Notes: a model not told the origin generated them from the sequence alone. Positions 7,352 to 17,256 are shown, numbered from the stretch's first letter. The stretch is 64,000 nucleotides of DNA from Microcoleus sp. bin38.metabat.b11b12b14.051 (GCF_013299165.1 NZ_JAAFKD010000017.1:1-64000); one strand, 5' to 3'. Program-made: numbers and translations.

Positions 7352-9670
7352 CTAATCACTAAACAACTTTTCGCTGACTTGGGCGGTGACAAAAGGTAGC
7401 TTTAAGGCAGGTTGTGGCACCGGAGGCGAGGCCGCCGTCCGCTGCATCAAGCCGATCTCGTAGAAGCCGCCGCACAGCAGCAAACGATCGCCCTCTTGCA
7501 AATCAGTAGTTCCCTCGGGCCAGCGAGTAAACTTCCCTTCCCGGCGGATCGCCCGCACCTGCACCCCGTACTGAGTCAGCAAATCAACCTCTGAGAGTTT
7601 TTGACCCACCCAAGGGCTGTTTGCTGGCAGCCTCAGCCACTGACAAGAACTGTTGCCCTGCGGCACTGCAACTTCGCCCTTCGCCAGTAACTCAAAACTG
7701 ATTAGTTCTTCCGGTTCACCGACTACCAAAAGTCGATCGCCCGAGAGCAAAGCAGCCTTCCCGTTAGGATAATCAATTTCGTCGCCATCTTCGCGGACGA
7801 TCGCCATTACGCTGACCCCTGTCAACTGCCGCAAGTTAGTTTCTTCCAGAGTCATCCCGGCGAATGGAGAACCCTCCGGCAAGTTGTACCAATCGCTGTT
7901 GAGATCTCGAACCGCTACTTTCAAATCCCGCGAAACCGCCAAAGGTTCCCGCGCCGGCCGCAATTCCAGATAGCGGCTGCTGCGAATTTGCTGGATTTCT
8001 CGCCCAATCGCCATTGCTGACAAACCCATACCCGCCAGCAAGTGGGCTGACAGTTCTAAACTCGCCTCAAACTCCGGTTGCACAACTTCCCAAGCCCCCA
8101 GTTGGTAAAGCAGTTCGATATCTTTATCTTTGTTGGCGCGCACCACGATATCCAAATCCGGGACTAATTCTAAAGCCCGCTTCAGACACAAACGAGTGCT
8201 CATAGGATCGGGAAGCGTCACCGCCATTGCCTTGGCGCGTTCTACCCCAGCGGCTTCCAATACGTGCAAGCTGGCAGCATTCCCGTAAATGTAAGGAATT
8301 CCTAACACTCTGCACTCTTGAATTCTGCTTTCCGACTCATCGATCACGACAATTGAACAGTTGCGACTTTGCAGCATTTTGACTAAATTTCTGCCAACTC
8401 GCCCGTAGCCACAAACCACAACATGATTTTGTTCAGGCAAAGTTTCAGCTATTTCGACTGGTTGAGATGTTTCGTCAAAATAGCGCTGCAAAGGCCCGAA
8501 ATTTTCCGCCCATTTGAATAACTGCGGCACGCTTCTCAATACAAACGGCGTCAGTACCAAAGTGACTGCCGTTGTTCCTAAGATTAATAGGTAAACATTT
8601 CGCGAAACCAGTCCCATAGCTTGGCCGGAACTAGCTAGTACAAAGGAGAATTCTCCGATTTGAGCTAAGCCCAAACCTGTGATTAATGCTGTTTTTAGGG
8701 GATAGCCAAATAGTCGGACAATCGGCGTTATAATCAAGAATTTGCCGACAAATACTATAAATACCAGTCCCAGAATTAACTCTAGATGGTTCCAGAGAAA
8801 CACCGGGTCGATTAACATTCCGATGGTGACAAAAAATAGGGATGCAAAAATATCTCGCAAAGGCTCAACATAAGTTAGAGTTTGGTCGGCATATTCCACC
8901 TCAGAAATCATCAAGCCTGCTACAAATGCGCCCATTTCGATCGAGAAACCCAAATATTCTGTCAGCAGCGCAATGCTTAAAGCCAAAACCACAACTCCCA
9001 GCAAAAACAGTTCACGGCTTTCTGTTTGTGCGAGGTAGCGCAGCAATTGCGGGACAATCCAAATGCCCGCGACGACTGCACCGGCAGCAAATAACCCGAT
9101 CCGCAACAGTGCCCAGGCTACCGTCATGCCGATCGCCTCTGCGGGCTGATTGAGTGCCGGCAAAACTGCCAGCATTAGCCCCAAGGCCAAATCTTGCACT
9201 ACCAAGATTCCCAGCATGACTTGACCGTGGGAAGTACCGCCTTCGTTGCGTTCCATCAAGCACTTGAGTACAACTGCTGTCGAGGAAAGCGACAGAATCG
9301 CCCCTAAAAACACGCCTTGGGCGGGGGATTGTACCCAGCCTACACCCAAGGAAATTGCAGTAGTAAAGGCGATCGTCAGCACAATTTGCAAACCCCCGCC
9401 GCCCAAACTAATCGCTTTAACTTTTTGGAGTTCGGCAAAGGAAAACTCTACTCCCAAGGCAAACAACAGAAAGGCAACGCCGAATTCAGCTAGGGTATCT
9501 ACCTGAATTAATTCTTTGATCAACCCCAAACCAGCCGGCCCAACTACGATCCCTCCCAGAAGGTATCCGAGAATTACCGGTTGTCGCAATAGCGATGCAA
9601 AGAGTCCTCCTGCTGCGGCAGCAGCGAGAACTAGAACTAAGTCAACGATCAGTCGGAAGTCTTCTTGCAC
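7352..9670 (-). CDS. Kef-type (CPA2) cation:proton antiporter with TrkA-N and TrkA-C domains
   Basis: The N-terminal half has about twelve membrane segments of the Na+/H+ exchanger fold, with signature LLGYLLGGIVVGPAGLGL-like and LLFALGVEFSF segments. Next comes a Rossmann TrkA-N domain, VVVCGYGRVGRNL, near residue 430 of the shorter form, then two TrkA-C-like modules at the C-terminus. It probably exports K+ or Na+ in exchange for protons under nucleotide control. The start is set at GTG 9670, directly before QEDFRLIVDL where homologues begin; the upstream in-frame ATG at 9790 adds a polar 40-residue tail and overlaps a divergent ORF. It encodes 772 residues. Confidence 0.85.
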   Translation of the reverse strand: MQEDFRLIVDLVLVLAAAAAGGLFASLLRQPVILGYLLGGIVVGPAGLGLIKELIQVDTLAEFGVAFLLFALGVEFSFAELQKVKAISLGGGGLQIVLTIAFTTAISLGVGWVQSPAQGVFLGAILSLSSTAVVLKCLMERNEGGTSHGQVMLGILVVQDLALGLMLAVLPALNQPAEAIGMTVAWALLRIGLFAAGAVVAGIWIVPQLLRYLAQTESRELFLLGVVVLALSIALLTEYLGFSIEMGAFVAGLMISEVEYADQTLTYVEPLRDIFASLFFVTIGMLIDPVFLWNHLELILGLVFIVFVGKFLIITPIVRLFGYPLKTALITGLGLAQIGEFSFVLASSGQAMGLVSRNVYLLILGTTAVTLVLTPFVLRSVPQLFKWAENFGPLQRYFDETSQPVEIAETLPEQNHVVVCGYGRVGRNLVKMLQSRNCSIVVIDESESRIQECRVLGIPYIYGNAASLHVLEAAGVERAKAMAVTLPDPMSTRLCLKRALELVPDLDIVVRANKDKDIELLYQLGAWEVVQPEFEASLELSAHLLAGMGLSAMAIGREIQQIRSSRYLELRPAREPLAVSRDLKVAVRDLNSDWYNLPEGSPFAGMTLEETNLRQLTGVSVMAIVREDGDEIDYPNGKAALLSGDRLLVVGEPEELISFELLAKGEVAVPQGNSSCQWLRLPANSPWVGQKLSEVDLLTQYGVQVRAIRREGKFTRWPEGTTDLQEGDRLLLCGGFYEIGLMQRTAASPPVPQPALKLPFVTAQVSEKLFSD

Positions 9671-9788
9671 AACTTTATGAAAAAAGTGTAAAGTTATATT
9701 ATAGTGTTTAATGTGTTGACTAGGTTGAGAGTGTTGATTATAGTTGAGTAGCCAGCCCAACTGCCACTCTTGAACAAGGTATTTTCTC

Positions 9789-10031
9789 ATGACAAAGAGT
9801 TCAAATGCTCACAAAAAGCTTAATCTCTTGCAGGTTTATCGAGGGATTGCAGCTTTATTGGTGGTAATGTTTCACATCAACCAGATGAGTACGGAGAGAT
9901 TAAATCAAGTTACTTTTTTTAATCTATTTCAGGCTGGATGGAGTGGTGTTGATTACTTTTTTGTATTGAGCGGCTTTATCATGGTGTACGTTTATTGTCG
10001 TTTGTGTAGCGTGGGTCTCTCTGTGAGATGA
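9789..10031 (+). pseudogene. Acyltransferase family 3 (OafA/YrhL-like), N-terminal stub
   Basis: An 80-residue frame begins like membrane acyltransferase-3 proteins: LLQVYRGIAALLVVMFHIN with the family Arg and His, then GWSGVDYFFVLSGFIM. Complete family members are about 350 residues or more. Here homology stops at about base 9985 and the next codons run to a TGA through unrelated repeat-like sequence. The rest of the gene is absent, replaced by the FGE-like gene on the other strand, so this is a remnant of a deletion or insertion. Confidence 0.75.
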
Positions 10032-10089
10032 GAAATGGAATTTGAAGATTGTAGATAGCGACGCACATTCTATTGTGTGGAGAAATTAT

Positions 10090-11211
10090 TCATCCAAGGC
10101 CGACAACAACACGAAAACCAATGCCCATCTTCCCGCTGTCCCGCGAGAGATGGTGACGATACGAACTAGAGCACTGGCAGCTATTACTATTCCAAGAACC
10201 TCCACGCAACATCCGTTGATTCTCTTCTCCACCTATTTCCCAGGAACTTCCGTCAGAAGGGGCACCGTTATAGTTAGAGTGGTAGGGATCGCTGCACCAT
10301 TCCCAAACATTTCCGTGCATATCAAACAGCCCAAAACCATTAGGATAAAACTGCCCTACATCAAGTGTGTGTTCGCGATAATCTGTACAAGTATAGTAAT
10401 CAGGATGACCCCAACAAGTCTCCAGATAACACCACATATTTAAGTCAAATCCAGTGTTAACCAAATCATGTGTGATTTTATCACCAAAAAAGAAACGTGT
10501 CGTCGTTCCCGCACGACAAGCATATTCCCATTCTGCTTCAGAAGGTAAACGATAACTATTGCCTGTTTTTTTAGTAAGCCGATCGCAAAATTCCACAGAT
10601 TCATCCCATGATACTGATTCGGCTGGTCATTTACCTCCTTGAAAATAGTATGAACCCTTTTCCATTACCTTTTTCCACTGTTCTTGGGTAACGGTATATT
10701 TCCCCATAAAAAAAGGTTCGATCGTTACTCGCCGTTGTACGGAACGTGAGTCATCTGAGCCACCCATCTGGAATGTGTCACCCGGAATATAAACCATGTC
10801 GATCGCTGTTGAGTCACCTAAGTCTTCGATAAAAGATTGAGCCGACTTAACGCGACGGCTGATTGCTATGCCCTGCTTATCTACTCTGATGACCTCAAAC
10901 TTAAAGCTATAAAAAAAATCATTTAATTTCAATTTTGCCTTAAATTCAGCTTGAGCTTTCAGCAGATTATAGGCTGCAAATTTTACTTTCGGTGATTTAT
11001 CTTCCAGTCCTTGAAGGAAGATCAAATCTAAACCGTTTTCTCCGTATTTCAGCGCTTGGGACAGTCCAGCGATTCTCACTTCGATCGCGGGCGAGGCTAA
11101 GCGGCTTTTAACACCTGCAATTCCTCCTAGAACAGCCGCATCGATGGGAGTTGAATTTTGACTGCCGAGGACGGCATCATATTCTCTAGGTTGATTTGGC
11201 TCGTTTGGCAT
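10090..11211 (-). pseudogene. HEAT/FGE-sulfatase-fold protein interrupted by an in-frame TGA
   Basis: A single frame of 374 codons with one internal TGA at 10624-10626. The 194-residue N-terminal piece has a HEAT-like region (about 30-90) and the first FGE block (MVYIPGDTFQMGG, GKYTVTQEQWKK). Immediately after the TGA the frame continues PAESVSWDESVEFCDRL and then RLPSEAEWEYACRAG, FDMHGNVWEWC, LRGGSW and GFRVV. Homologues carry an ordinary residue at the stop. The motif order is that of SUMF1/EgtB/PvdO-family proteins. The C-terminal block lacks the two-cysteine pattern of true formylglycine-generating enzymes and looks more like the ligand-binding C-type-lectin version. ATG 11211 is the natural start. 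Confidence 0.8.
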
Positions 11212-11540
11212 GGCATTTTAACCTCTGTACGATTAACCAATGTGGCATTTACTGAATAGCTATGTCAAATATTCACAACTGACGCAGCCACCTAAAAAGC
11301 AGACAAATAATTCGTTATGCTTTGCGCTTTCATAAGCTACATTTATCTACTGTGTGTCAGCTTAATATTCCTTGACTTTTTAGGTCGAGAGCGTGATAAA
11401 CTTAGGAGCTTTGTGTAACATTAGCTGGACAAAGATTGAGGATCTCGGTGATGACAACGACTGTGAATCAAGCTAACTCCAAGTCAATTACGGAAATAGT
11501 TGTAGGTGCTATTTGGGAGTGTAAGCTGTTGAGAACAAGC
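11212..11540. other. Intergenic, divergent promoters expected
   Basis: This AT-rich spacer separates the FGE-like gene (minus) from the M23 peptidase (plus). An in-frame ATG at 11451, with GAGG eight bases upstream, could give the peptidase a 30-residue leader. No repeat or RNA is recognised. Confidence 0.4.
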
Positions 11541-12389
11541 ATGAAAAGGTCGATCGTCAGTGGGGGAATTATTGCCAGCATTCTCAGTCTGGTATCGCCC
11601 GTGCAAGCTTTGCAGGTGCAGGTGACACCGGCAAATCCCGAACTGGGAGATACGCTGTCAGTAATTATTCAGGTAAATAGTAGCAGCTCGACTCCCACGG
11701 TTTCTGTACTGCAAAAAAATTACCCAGCTTTTCCGATCGGCAATAATCGCTTTCGGGCCCTGCTACCGACAACTCCGCTAGAGAAGGCTGGTGCTCGCCT
11801 TCTGCAAGTCTCGGGTGACGGACAAGTGCAGAAGTTGAATGTGCAAGTGCGCGATCGAGATTTTCCCACTCAGTCAATCTGGCTACCTCCGGGTAAAGAC
11901 GGGGAAGGTACGGATGCCGAATTCGATCGCGTAGACGCCTTTAAAGCACTCGTGACACCCCAAAAATTCTGGGACGGCAAATTGTTGCGCCCCAACTCCG
12001 GCGAAATTACCACTATTTACGGCGTGCGCCGATACTATAATGGAGTATTTGCTAAAGACTACTACCACCGCGGCGTCGATTACGCTGGTGATTATGGTTC
12101 TCCTGTAGTCGCACCGGCGGCCGGTCGGGTGTCTCTGGTGGGACGCGAATCCCAAGGCTTTAAAATCCACGGGAATGTCGTAGGTATCGATCACGGTCAA
12201 GGGGTAGCAAGTATTTTGATGCACCTGAGTCGGATTGATGTTAGAGAGGGCGAATTCGTCAAAGCCGGTCAAGTAATCGGCGCTTTGGGGTCTACCGGGG
12301 CTTCGACAGGCCCTCACCTCCACTGGGGACTGTACGTGCACGGACAGTCCGTCGATCCGGTTCCTTGGCGGCTTCAGGGAGTTGAGTAG
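11541..12389 (+). CDS. M23-family metallopeptidase, secreted
   Basis: The product starts with a signal peptide (MKRSIVSGGIIASILSLVSPVQA) followed by an Ig-like beta domain (about 25-110). The C-terminal LytM/M23 domain has HRGVDYA (first zinc His and Asp) and HLHWG (last zinc His). These enzymes cut peptidoglycan cross-links or stem peptides, or act as activators of amidases. The start is placed at ATG 11541 because it begins the signal peptide; ATG 11451 has the better ribosome-binding site and is a real alternative. All metal ligands are present. Confidence 0.85.
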   Translation: MKRSIVSGGIIASILSLVSPVQALQVQVTPANPELGDTLSVIIQVNSSSSTPTVSVLQKNYPAFPIGNNRFRALLPTTPLEKAGARLLQVSGDGQVQKLNVQVRDRDFPTQSIWLPPGKDGEGTDAEFDRVDAFKALVTPQKFWDGKLLRPNSGEITTIYGVRRYYNGVFAKDYYHRGVDYAGDYGSPVVAPAAGRVSLVGRESQGFKIHGNVVGIDHGQGVASILMHLSRIDVREGEFVKAGQVIGALGSTGASTGPHLHWGLYVHGQSVDPVPWRLQGVE

Positions 12390-12601
12390 CAATTTTTACC
12401 TATTTTGACGAATAAAGCCGTCAATTATGGGGTAAGTTTGTGGCTGGGGTGGCCCGATAACTGTTGTAGGCGATCGATATTGAGTTAGGATTTGTATGAA
12501 AATGCTCAACTCTACCCTGAAAACTCGAATCTCAAGACGCCAGCAATCGCGTCTTTACAAAACAAAACTGTATTAATGATGCCGTTGAGCGGGAAGCATA
12601 T

Positions 12602-13138
12602 ATGAGTATTGAAAAAATTGTGGAACAGGCTTTGCAAGATGGCTATTTAACGCCGTCTATGGAAGCTGAGGTGGGACGAATCTGCAATACGGCTTCGGAA
12701 TTGTCGATCGAAGAGTACATGGCTCTCGATCGCCTGATGGGAGCTTTGTTGACCGGGGAAGTTGTGGTGTTGCCACGCAAACAGTTCATCAACGTCATGG
12801 AAGAGTTGGTGCTGAGCGATGCGATCGCTAGGGTTGCCGACATTGAGGCGACGAGCGACCTGAGTCTGGATGTGGGAGATATTGCGGCTTATGCTTTAAA
12901 TAGGCTGCCACCTTTGTACGCTACGACGGAAGAGGGAGCTCACTTTCAAAGGGCTAGGGCTAAAGAGCAACTTCACGATTTGATTTCCAAAGAAGTCAAC
13001 TCAGCGATCGCCCGCAACTTGGACAGGCCAGACACCCCAAACCCCACAGCTTTGGGCAAGTCTTCTGGAAACGAAGTTCTTTCACAGCTAAGCACTTGGC
13101 TGCAAGCTAACGCCACTAATTTTGAGCCGCAGCCTTAG
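12602..13138 (+). CDS. ComFB family (late competence development) protein
   Basis: The 178-residue protein has a ComFB-like domain, recognised by VMEELVLSDAI and, further on, DIAAYALNRLPPLYATTEEG. In Bacillus ComFB is of unknown role. In cyanobacteria ComFB-domain proteins have been linked to cyclic-dinucleotide binding and natural competence or motility (family knowledge). An N-terminal extension of about 50 residues and a polar C-terminal tail flank the domain. A clear hairpin terminator follows. Confidence 0.75.
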   Translation: MSIEKIVEQALQDGYLTPSMEAEVGRICNTASELSIEEYMALDRLMGALLTGEVVVLPRKQFINVMEELVLSDAIARVADIEATSDLSLDVGDIAAYALNRLPPLYATTEEGAHFQRARAKEQLHDLISKEVNSAIARNLDRPDTPNPTALGKSSGNEVLSQLSTWLQANATNFEPQP

Positions 13139-13175
13139 TACCGCCACCAACCGCTCACTTGGCTAGTTAAGTGAA

Positions 13176-13204
13176 TCCCGCTTTTTTGAAAAAGCGGGAC
13201 TTTT
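13176..13204 (+). terminator. Rho-independent terminator after the comFB-like gene
   Basis: An 11-bp perfect stem TCCCGCTTTTT / AAAAAGCGGGA with a two-base loop is followed by a short T run (ACTTTT). It lies 37 bases after the stop codon. Confidence 0.75.
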
Positions 13205-13334
13205 AGTTGTTGAGCCACCAACATTTATCTCAAGGCACAAGGCATCTGTCAGAGTTCAACAAAAAATTTAAATTTAAGAGTTTAATCTATTTGTTTTATA
13301 AAATAAATAAACTCTTGCTTTTGGCTGCCAACGA

Positions 13335-14048
13335 TTAATTGCTGCTGTCAGATGAGTCGGCAGTCGGGCTGGCGCTAACTTTGGTGTCTCGCTTTTCCCG
13401 TTTTTTGCGCTCCGCTTGGATGACATCTTGAAGCACTATTCGCGCTTGCACCATTTTTTCCAAATTGCTGCGGTACAAATCTAAATCTTTGCTAACTTTG
13501 TCTTCAGGCAGGTGCAAGGCAGCGCTGACTTTGGCGATCGCGTCGTTGCGAGTTTCTGGGTTTTTTACCATCTCGGCGTCAGCTTTTTCTAACAGCGAGA
13601 ACAAGCCGATCGCGAATAAGCGACTGTACTTAAATTGAGCGTTGCTGGCGATCGCCGCTAACGATGCTTGCAAATCTCCTGTATCTTCAAAGCTAGTGGA
13701 GCGATCGAGCCACGACACCAATTCTGGGCCCGAAAGTCGCTCTGCCAAGCTTTCCAAGCGGTGAGCGTCACGTTTGTAGCGATCGGGATCGTCTTCTAGG
13801 GATTTGCACAAAGCGTTAAAAATCGAAAGTCTGTCTGCTTCTGGGGCGTACCCAAGCATGAATTGATCGAAAGCTGTCACCACGCCCAAAGCATAAATCG
13901 GATCGTATTGAAAATCGACATTCGCCGAAAGCAAGTGCATTTCTACCATCAACTCTTCCACCACTCGACGGTAAATTGAGTTAATCGGTCGAGTGTGAAT
14001 CGTATAGAAACTTCGCTTAGTATCTGAAACAGTACGGTTATTGTTCAC
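13335..14048 (-). CDS. thf1: Thf1/Psb29, photosystem II biogenesis factor
   Basis: Thf1 (Psb29) helps assemble and repair photosystem II and stabilises FtsH proteases at the thylakoid. The characteristic start NNNRTVSDTKRSFYTIHTRPINSIYRRVVEELMVE is recognisable across its length and sits directly after a GTG codon at 14048, chosen as the start; frames extending to 14141 add residues not seen in the family. A C-terminal coiled-coil region (about 185-220) ends in a Lys/Arg-rich stretch and a Ser-rich tail. About 237 residues, normal for the family. Confidence 0.93.
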   Translation of the reverse strand: MNNNRTVSDTKRSFYTIHTRPINSIYRRVVEELMVEMHLLSANVDFQYDPIYALGVVTAFDQFMLGYAPEADRLSIFNALCKSLEDDPDRYKRDAHRLESLAERLSGPELVSWLDRSTSFEDTGDLQASLAAIASNAQFKYSRLFAIGLFSLLEKADAEMVKNPETRNDAIAKVSAALHLPEDKVSKDLDLYRSNLEKMVQARIVLQDVIQAERKKREKRDTKVSASPTADSSDSSN

Positions 14049-14384
14049 CTGAGTCTTATAGATAAATAATTTTGCAGCAGCGGCCTGGGACGGTGCGGCG
14101 TGAGTCAAGTCGGGGAGTCTATTGGGGAGCGCGCTGACCAAATGGCCAGTTTTTTAGCGGTGCGGCCGAGACAGCGAGGCTAAATTTTATCGATAAGATT
14201 TTACCTGCGATCGGCAGCAACAATTAATTTGTCGCGCTACCAGGGCAAAACCCAAGTACGTTTACAATCATAGCTTAGCTGGGATCGGTCAAACATCTAA
14301 TCTTCTGAGTCGATCGACCCCGCTCTTTTGATCACCACAATTTTTTGTAATTGTCAAGCTAAAACCCTCAAAAATCAAACAAAC
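14049..14384. other. Divergent promoter region thf1 / CpeT-like gene
   Basis: No coding sequence or recognisable repeat. It contains several GATCG-type fragments of HIP1-like sequence. It should hold promoters for both divergent genes. Confidence 0.4.
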
Positions 14385-15035
14385 ATGACAATTTCTCCTG
14401 AATTAAAAGCTTTAGCCCAGTACATGGCGGGCGAATTTGACAATCGGGAACAAGCGCTAGCAGACCCAGCGTGGTACGTCCACCTTCGTTTTTGGCAAAG
14501 ACCCCTGCCGGTGCGTCTATTCGACGAACCCAGCATTGCGCTGTTTGCCGAACAAGCGAACATTCTGGAACTAGACAAGCCCTACCGCCCGCGCATCGTG
14601 CAACTGAGACCCGTGAAGACAGCGCCCGGAGAGATAGAAGCTCAGTATTATATGTTTAAGGACATTGCAGCCGTCAAGGGAGCTGGGAGCAATCGGGAAT
14701 TGCTCGAAAAGCTAACTAGCGAGCAAATCCAACTGCTCCCGGGCTGCACCCTCTCGGTTGCGGTGCAAAATTTAGGTTCAAACCGCTATCGCTTTCGAGC
14801 ATCTCTGCCGGAGGGCACTCGCTGCGGCTTTGCCTACGAGGGGCAAAATTACCAAGTAGACTTGGGATTTGAAGCCGCAGACGAGGAATTTCTCAGCTAC
14901 GACAAAGGAATAAGCCCCACGACAGGCAAGGCTATCTGGGGAGCTTTAATGGGCCCTTTTAGATTTATCAAGCGTCAGGATTTTGCTTCTGAGATATTGG
15001 CCAATACGCTTGGGAGCAGATCGGACGGGGGTTGA
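14385..15035 (+). CDS. CpeT/CpcT-family bilin lyase
   Basis: This family attaches phycocyanobilin or phycoerythrobilin to cysteines of phycobiliprotein beta subunits. Family marks are LAQYMAGEFDNREQA at the N-terminus, PVRLFDEPSIALFAEQ, the Arg-rich PYRPRIVQL strand, and the C-terminal KAIWGALMGPFRF. The start is ATG 14385; the frame extends upstream but without similarity. The length, 216 residues, is normal. The last residues (SRSDGG) are encoded by a repeat whose second copy follows 40 bases on, so the natural C-terminus may have been altered by repeat insertion. No phycobiliprotein genes are in the window. Confidence 0.85.
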   Translation: MTISPELKALAQYMAGEFDNREQALADPAWYVHLRFWQRPLPVRLFDEPSIALFAEQANILELDKPYRPRIVQLRPVKTAPGEIEAQYYMFKDIAAVKGAGSNRELLEKLTSEQIQLLPGCTLSVAVQNLGSNRYRFRASLPEGTRCGFAYEGQNYQVDLGFEAADEEFLSYDKGISPTTGKAIWGALMGPFRFIKRQDFASEILANTLGSRSDGG

Positions 15036-15508
15036 AACCGCCTCTAGACAAACAAAGATCGGACGGCGGTTGAAACCGCGCCTACAAAAACAAAGTCCGC
15101 CTCCGCGGACTAAAGAAGAAGTTGACATTCTCACCGCCCTAAAAGTGCGGCGATTCCCAAACATCGCTATTTGGGTTCCTGTTTCATTGCAACTGCCTCC
15201 ACCTCCCGAAGGGTTTTCCGGTCTTATGCTCGCTCCACAGGCTTTGGCTATTGCCTCCCGCAAGCCCTGCGGTAGACTTTTAATTATAGACTAAAAGTCC
15301 CCCTAAAAGGGGGGAGGTTTCAACCCTCCGCTACGCTCCGCCCAATTTTTCGATGACGTAATTTTCACCGCCCGGTCTTTAACCTGCGGAGGCAGGTGAA
15401 AGTTTGTGTAGACGCGATTTCAATCGCCCGGTCTTCTTCAACCTGCGGAGGCGGGTGAAAGTTTGACTTAAATTGTCCTTACACCGAAATCGATGTCAGC
15501 AAGAGCCA
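15018..15508. repeat. Repeat-rich spacer with an IS200/IS605-like end
   Basis: Two copies of GATCGGACGG(G/C)GGTTGAAACCGC start at about 15019 and 15058. Then comes GTTGACATTCTCACCGCCC, where TTGAC lies just before a CCGC/GCGG hairpin (about 15120-15155), the arrangement of IS200/IS605 left ends. Beyond are AAAAGTCCCCC repeats (15290-15320) and two copies of CGCCCGGTCTTnnnAACCTGCGGAGGC (15369 and 15426). No transposase frame remains. Confidence 0.5.
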
Positions 15509-15871
15509 TCAACTTGCGCGCGGCACCCCCTCTAGAGCTTCTTCTTCCGTTTCAAATATTTCAAAGACAGAATCCATCATGGTGACTTCAAACACCAGTT
15601 TGGCTTCTGGATGAACATTGCAAATGCGGAAACTGCCCTTAACTTTATCCGCATCGCGCATACCGGCTACCAACGAGGTCAGGCCAGAACTATCGATAAA
15701 GTTTACCTGACCAAGATTCACGACGACATGACGGCTGAGTTTGGAAATACACTCTTGCAACTTGAGGCGGAATTGCCAAGCTGTCGTGATGTCCAACCGT
15801 CCTGTCGGTGCTAAGACGATAACTGTTGTACCGTCAGATAGCGTGTGGGTTTTTTGATCAATATGAATCAC
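15509..15871 (-). CDS. STAS-domain anti-sigma factor antagonist-like protein
   Basis: A single STAS domain of about 120 residues. The strand ending VNFIDSSGLTSLVAG carries the serine that is phosphorylated by partner switching kinases in SpoIIAA/RsbV proteins, and GRLDITTAWQFR is the usual N-terminal block. Such proteins bind anti-sigma kinases and release the target when dephosphorylated. GTG 15871, with GGGAAGGG five bases upstream, is taken as start; a TTG at 15886 is less likely. No kinase or phosphatase gene is adjacent. Confidence 0.85.
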   Translation of the reverse strand: MIHIDQKTHTLSDGTTVIVLAPTGRLDITTAWQFRLKLQECISKLSRHVVVNLGQVNFIDSSGLTSLVAGMRDADKVKGSFRICNVHPEAKLVFEVTMMDSVFEIFETEEEALEGVPRAS

Positions 15872-15931
15872 TGACCCTTCCCTCAAATTTATTACTATTT
15901 ATCGCGGTGGTTACTTTCTCAGTAGTTTAAC

Positions 15932-16975
15932 TCAGGTCGGTGACTGCTGAGGCAACCAATTCGCCCAATCTTGCGGTTTTAAGAACTTTGAGTAGAGTTC
16001 GGCTTCTGGAGAGTTGGGTTCTGGCTCGAAACAATATTCCCAGCGTACCAGAGGTGGCAGGGACATCAGAATCGATTCGGTACGTCCGTTGGTCTGTAAG
16101 CCAAAGGTCGTGCCCCGATCGTACACTAAGTTAAATTCAACGTAACGGCCGCGGCGGTAAAGTTGAAAATCGCGCTCGCGATCACCGTATGCTTTCGATC
16201 GATGTTTGTCAACAATTGGGGTGTAAGCCGGCAAAAATGCGCGGCCGCAGTCCTGTACGAAGGCGAACAGCGACTCCCAGCTTCTGGGTTCTGGGTGGCC
16301 GGCATTCTTGCTGTACTCAGCAGCTTTCCCCTTGACATTCTGGTCGCGGTAAATCGGGCCTTGAGCGTTTTGGTAGTCAAAAAACAGGCCGCCGATGCCG
16401 CGGGTTTCTTGGCGGTGCGGGAGGTAGAAATATTCGTCGCACCAGAGTTTAAATGTCGGATAATAGTCTGAGTGGTGTTTGTCGCAAGCTGATTTCAGAG
16501 TTTTGTGGAAATGAGCAGCATCCTCATCCAACAGGTAATAAGGAGTCAAATCGACTCCACCACCAAACCACCAAATCGGGCCAGCCTCAAAATAGCGGTA
16601 ATTCAGGTGCACCGTAGGCAAGTACGGATTGCGGGGGTGTAGCACCATCGAAGTACCAGTGGCGTAAAAATCGTGACCGGCAGCTTCTGGGTGCTTAGCA
16701 AGAATCAAGGCCGGCAAACTTTCGCCCCAAACTTGGGAAAAATTGACTCCACCTTGTTCAAACACATCACCTTCGCGCATCACGCGAGAACGTCCGCCCC
16801 CGCCTTCGGAGCGTTCCCAAGAGTCTTCTTTAAATTTGCCACCGCCATCGAGCTGTTCGAGGGCTTGACAAATTTCGTCTTGTAGGCTTTTCATAAATTG
16901 GCTGACTCTAGCTCTAGAGTCAGCGGGTGGCAAAAACGGGGAAGTCGCGGTTTTAAGTGTTGTAGAAACTGTCAT
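15932..16975 (-). CDS. hemF: Oxygen-dependent coproporphyrinogen III oxidase
   Basis: HemF oxidatively decarboxylates coproporphyrinogen III to protoporphyrinogen IX in haem and chlorophyll synthesis. The 347-residue sequence has the family motifs [40 protein letters not shown], and [17 protein letters not shown]...[14 protein letters not shown]. It is full length with a short N-terminal extension (about 25 residues). A heptamer GATTTTA array lies directly upstream at 16981-17008. Confidence 0.97.
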   Translation of the reverse strand: MTVSTTLKTATSPFLPPADSRARVSQFMKSLQDEICQALEQLDGGGKFKEDSWERSEGGGGRSRVMREGDVFEQGGVNFSQVWGESLPALILAKHPEAAGHDFYATGTSMVLHPRNPYLPTVHLNYRYFEAGPIWWFGGGVDLTPYYLLDEDAAHFHKTLKSACDKHHSDYYPTFKLWCDEYFYLPHRQETRGIGGLFFDYQNAQGPIYRDQNVKGKAAEYSKNAGHPEPRSWESLFAFVQDCGRAFLPAYTPIVDKHRSKAYGDRERDFQLYRRGRYVEFNLVYDRGTTFGLQTNGRTESILMSLPPLVRWEYCFEPEPNSPEAELYSKFLKPQDWANWLPQQSPT

Positions 16976-17256
16976 CCGATTTTAGATTTTAGATTTTAGA
17001 TTTTAGATTGAAGAATTGCGACCACGGATCAATTCGGGGATTGTGACCAAATTGCTTTCAGTCGTAGAAGTTCTTAGCGATCGGATGTGAGTTTGAGATG
17101 TACGATAGTTCCCAAATCCTGTCGCCATATAATTATGCCACCGCAGGTCTGCAAATGATCGCTATGAAGTTACATTAAAAAATAGCAATAAAAATATACT
17201 TAAACTTGCGATCGATAATTCGTTGACCAAATTGCAGAGCTATGGTGGAGAACACA

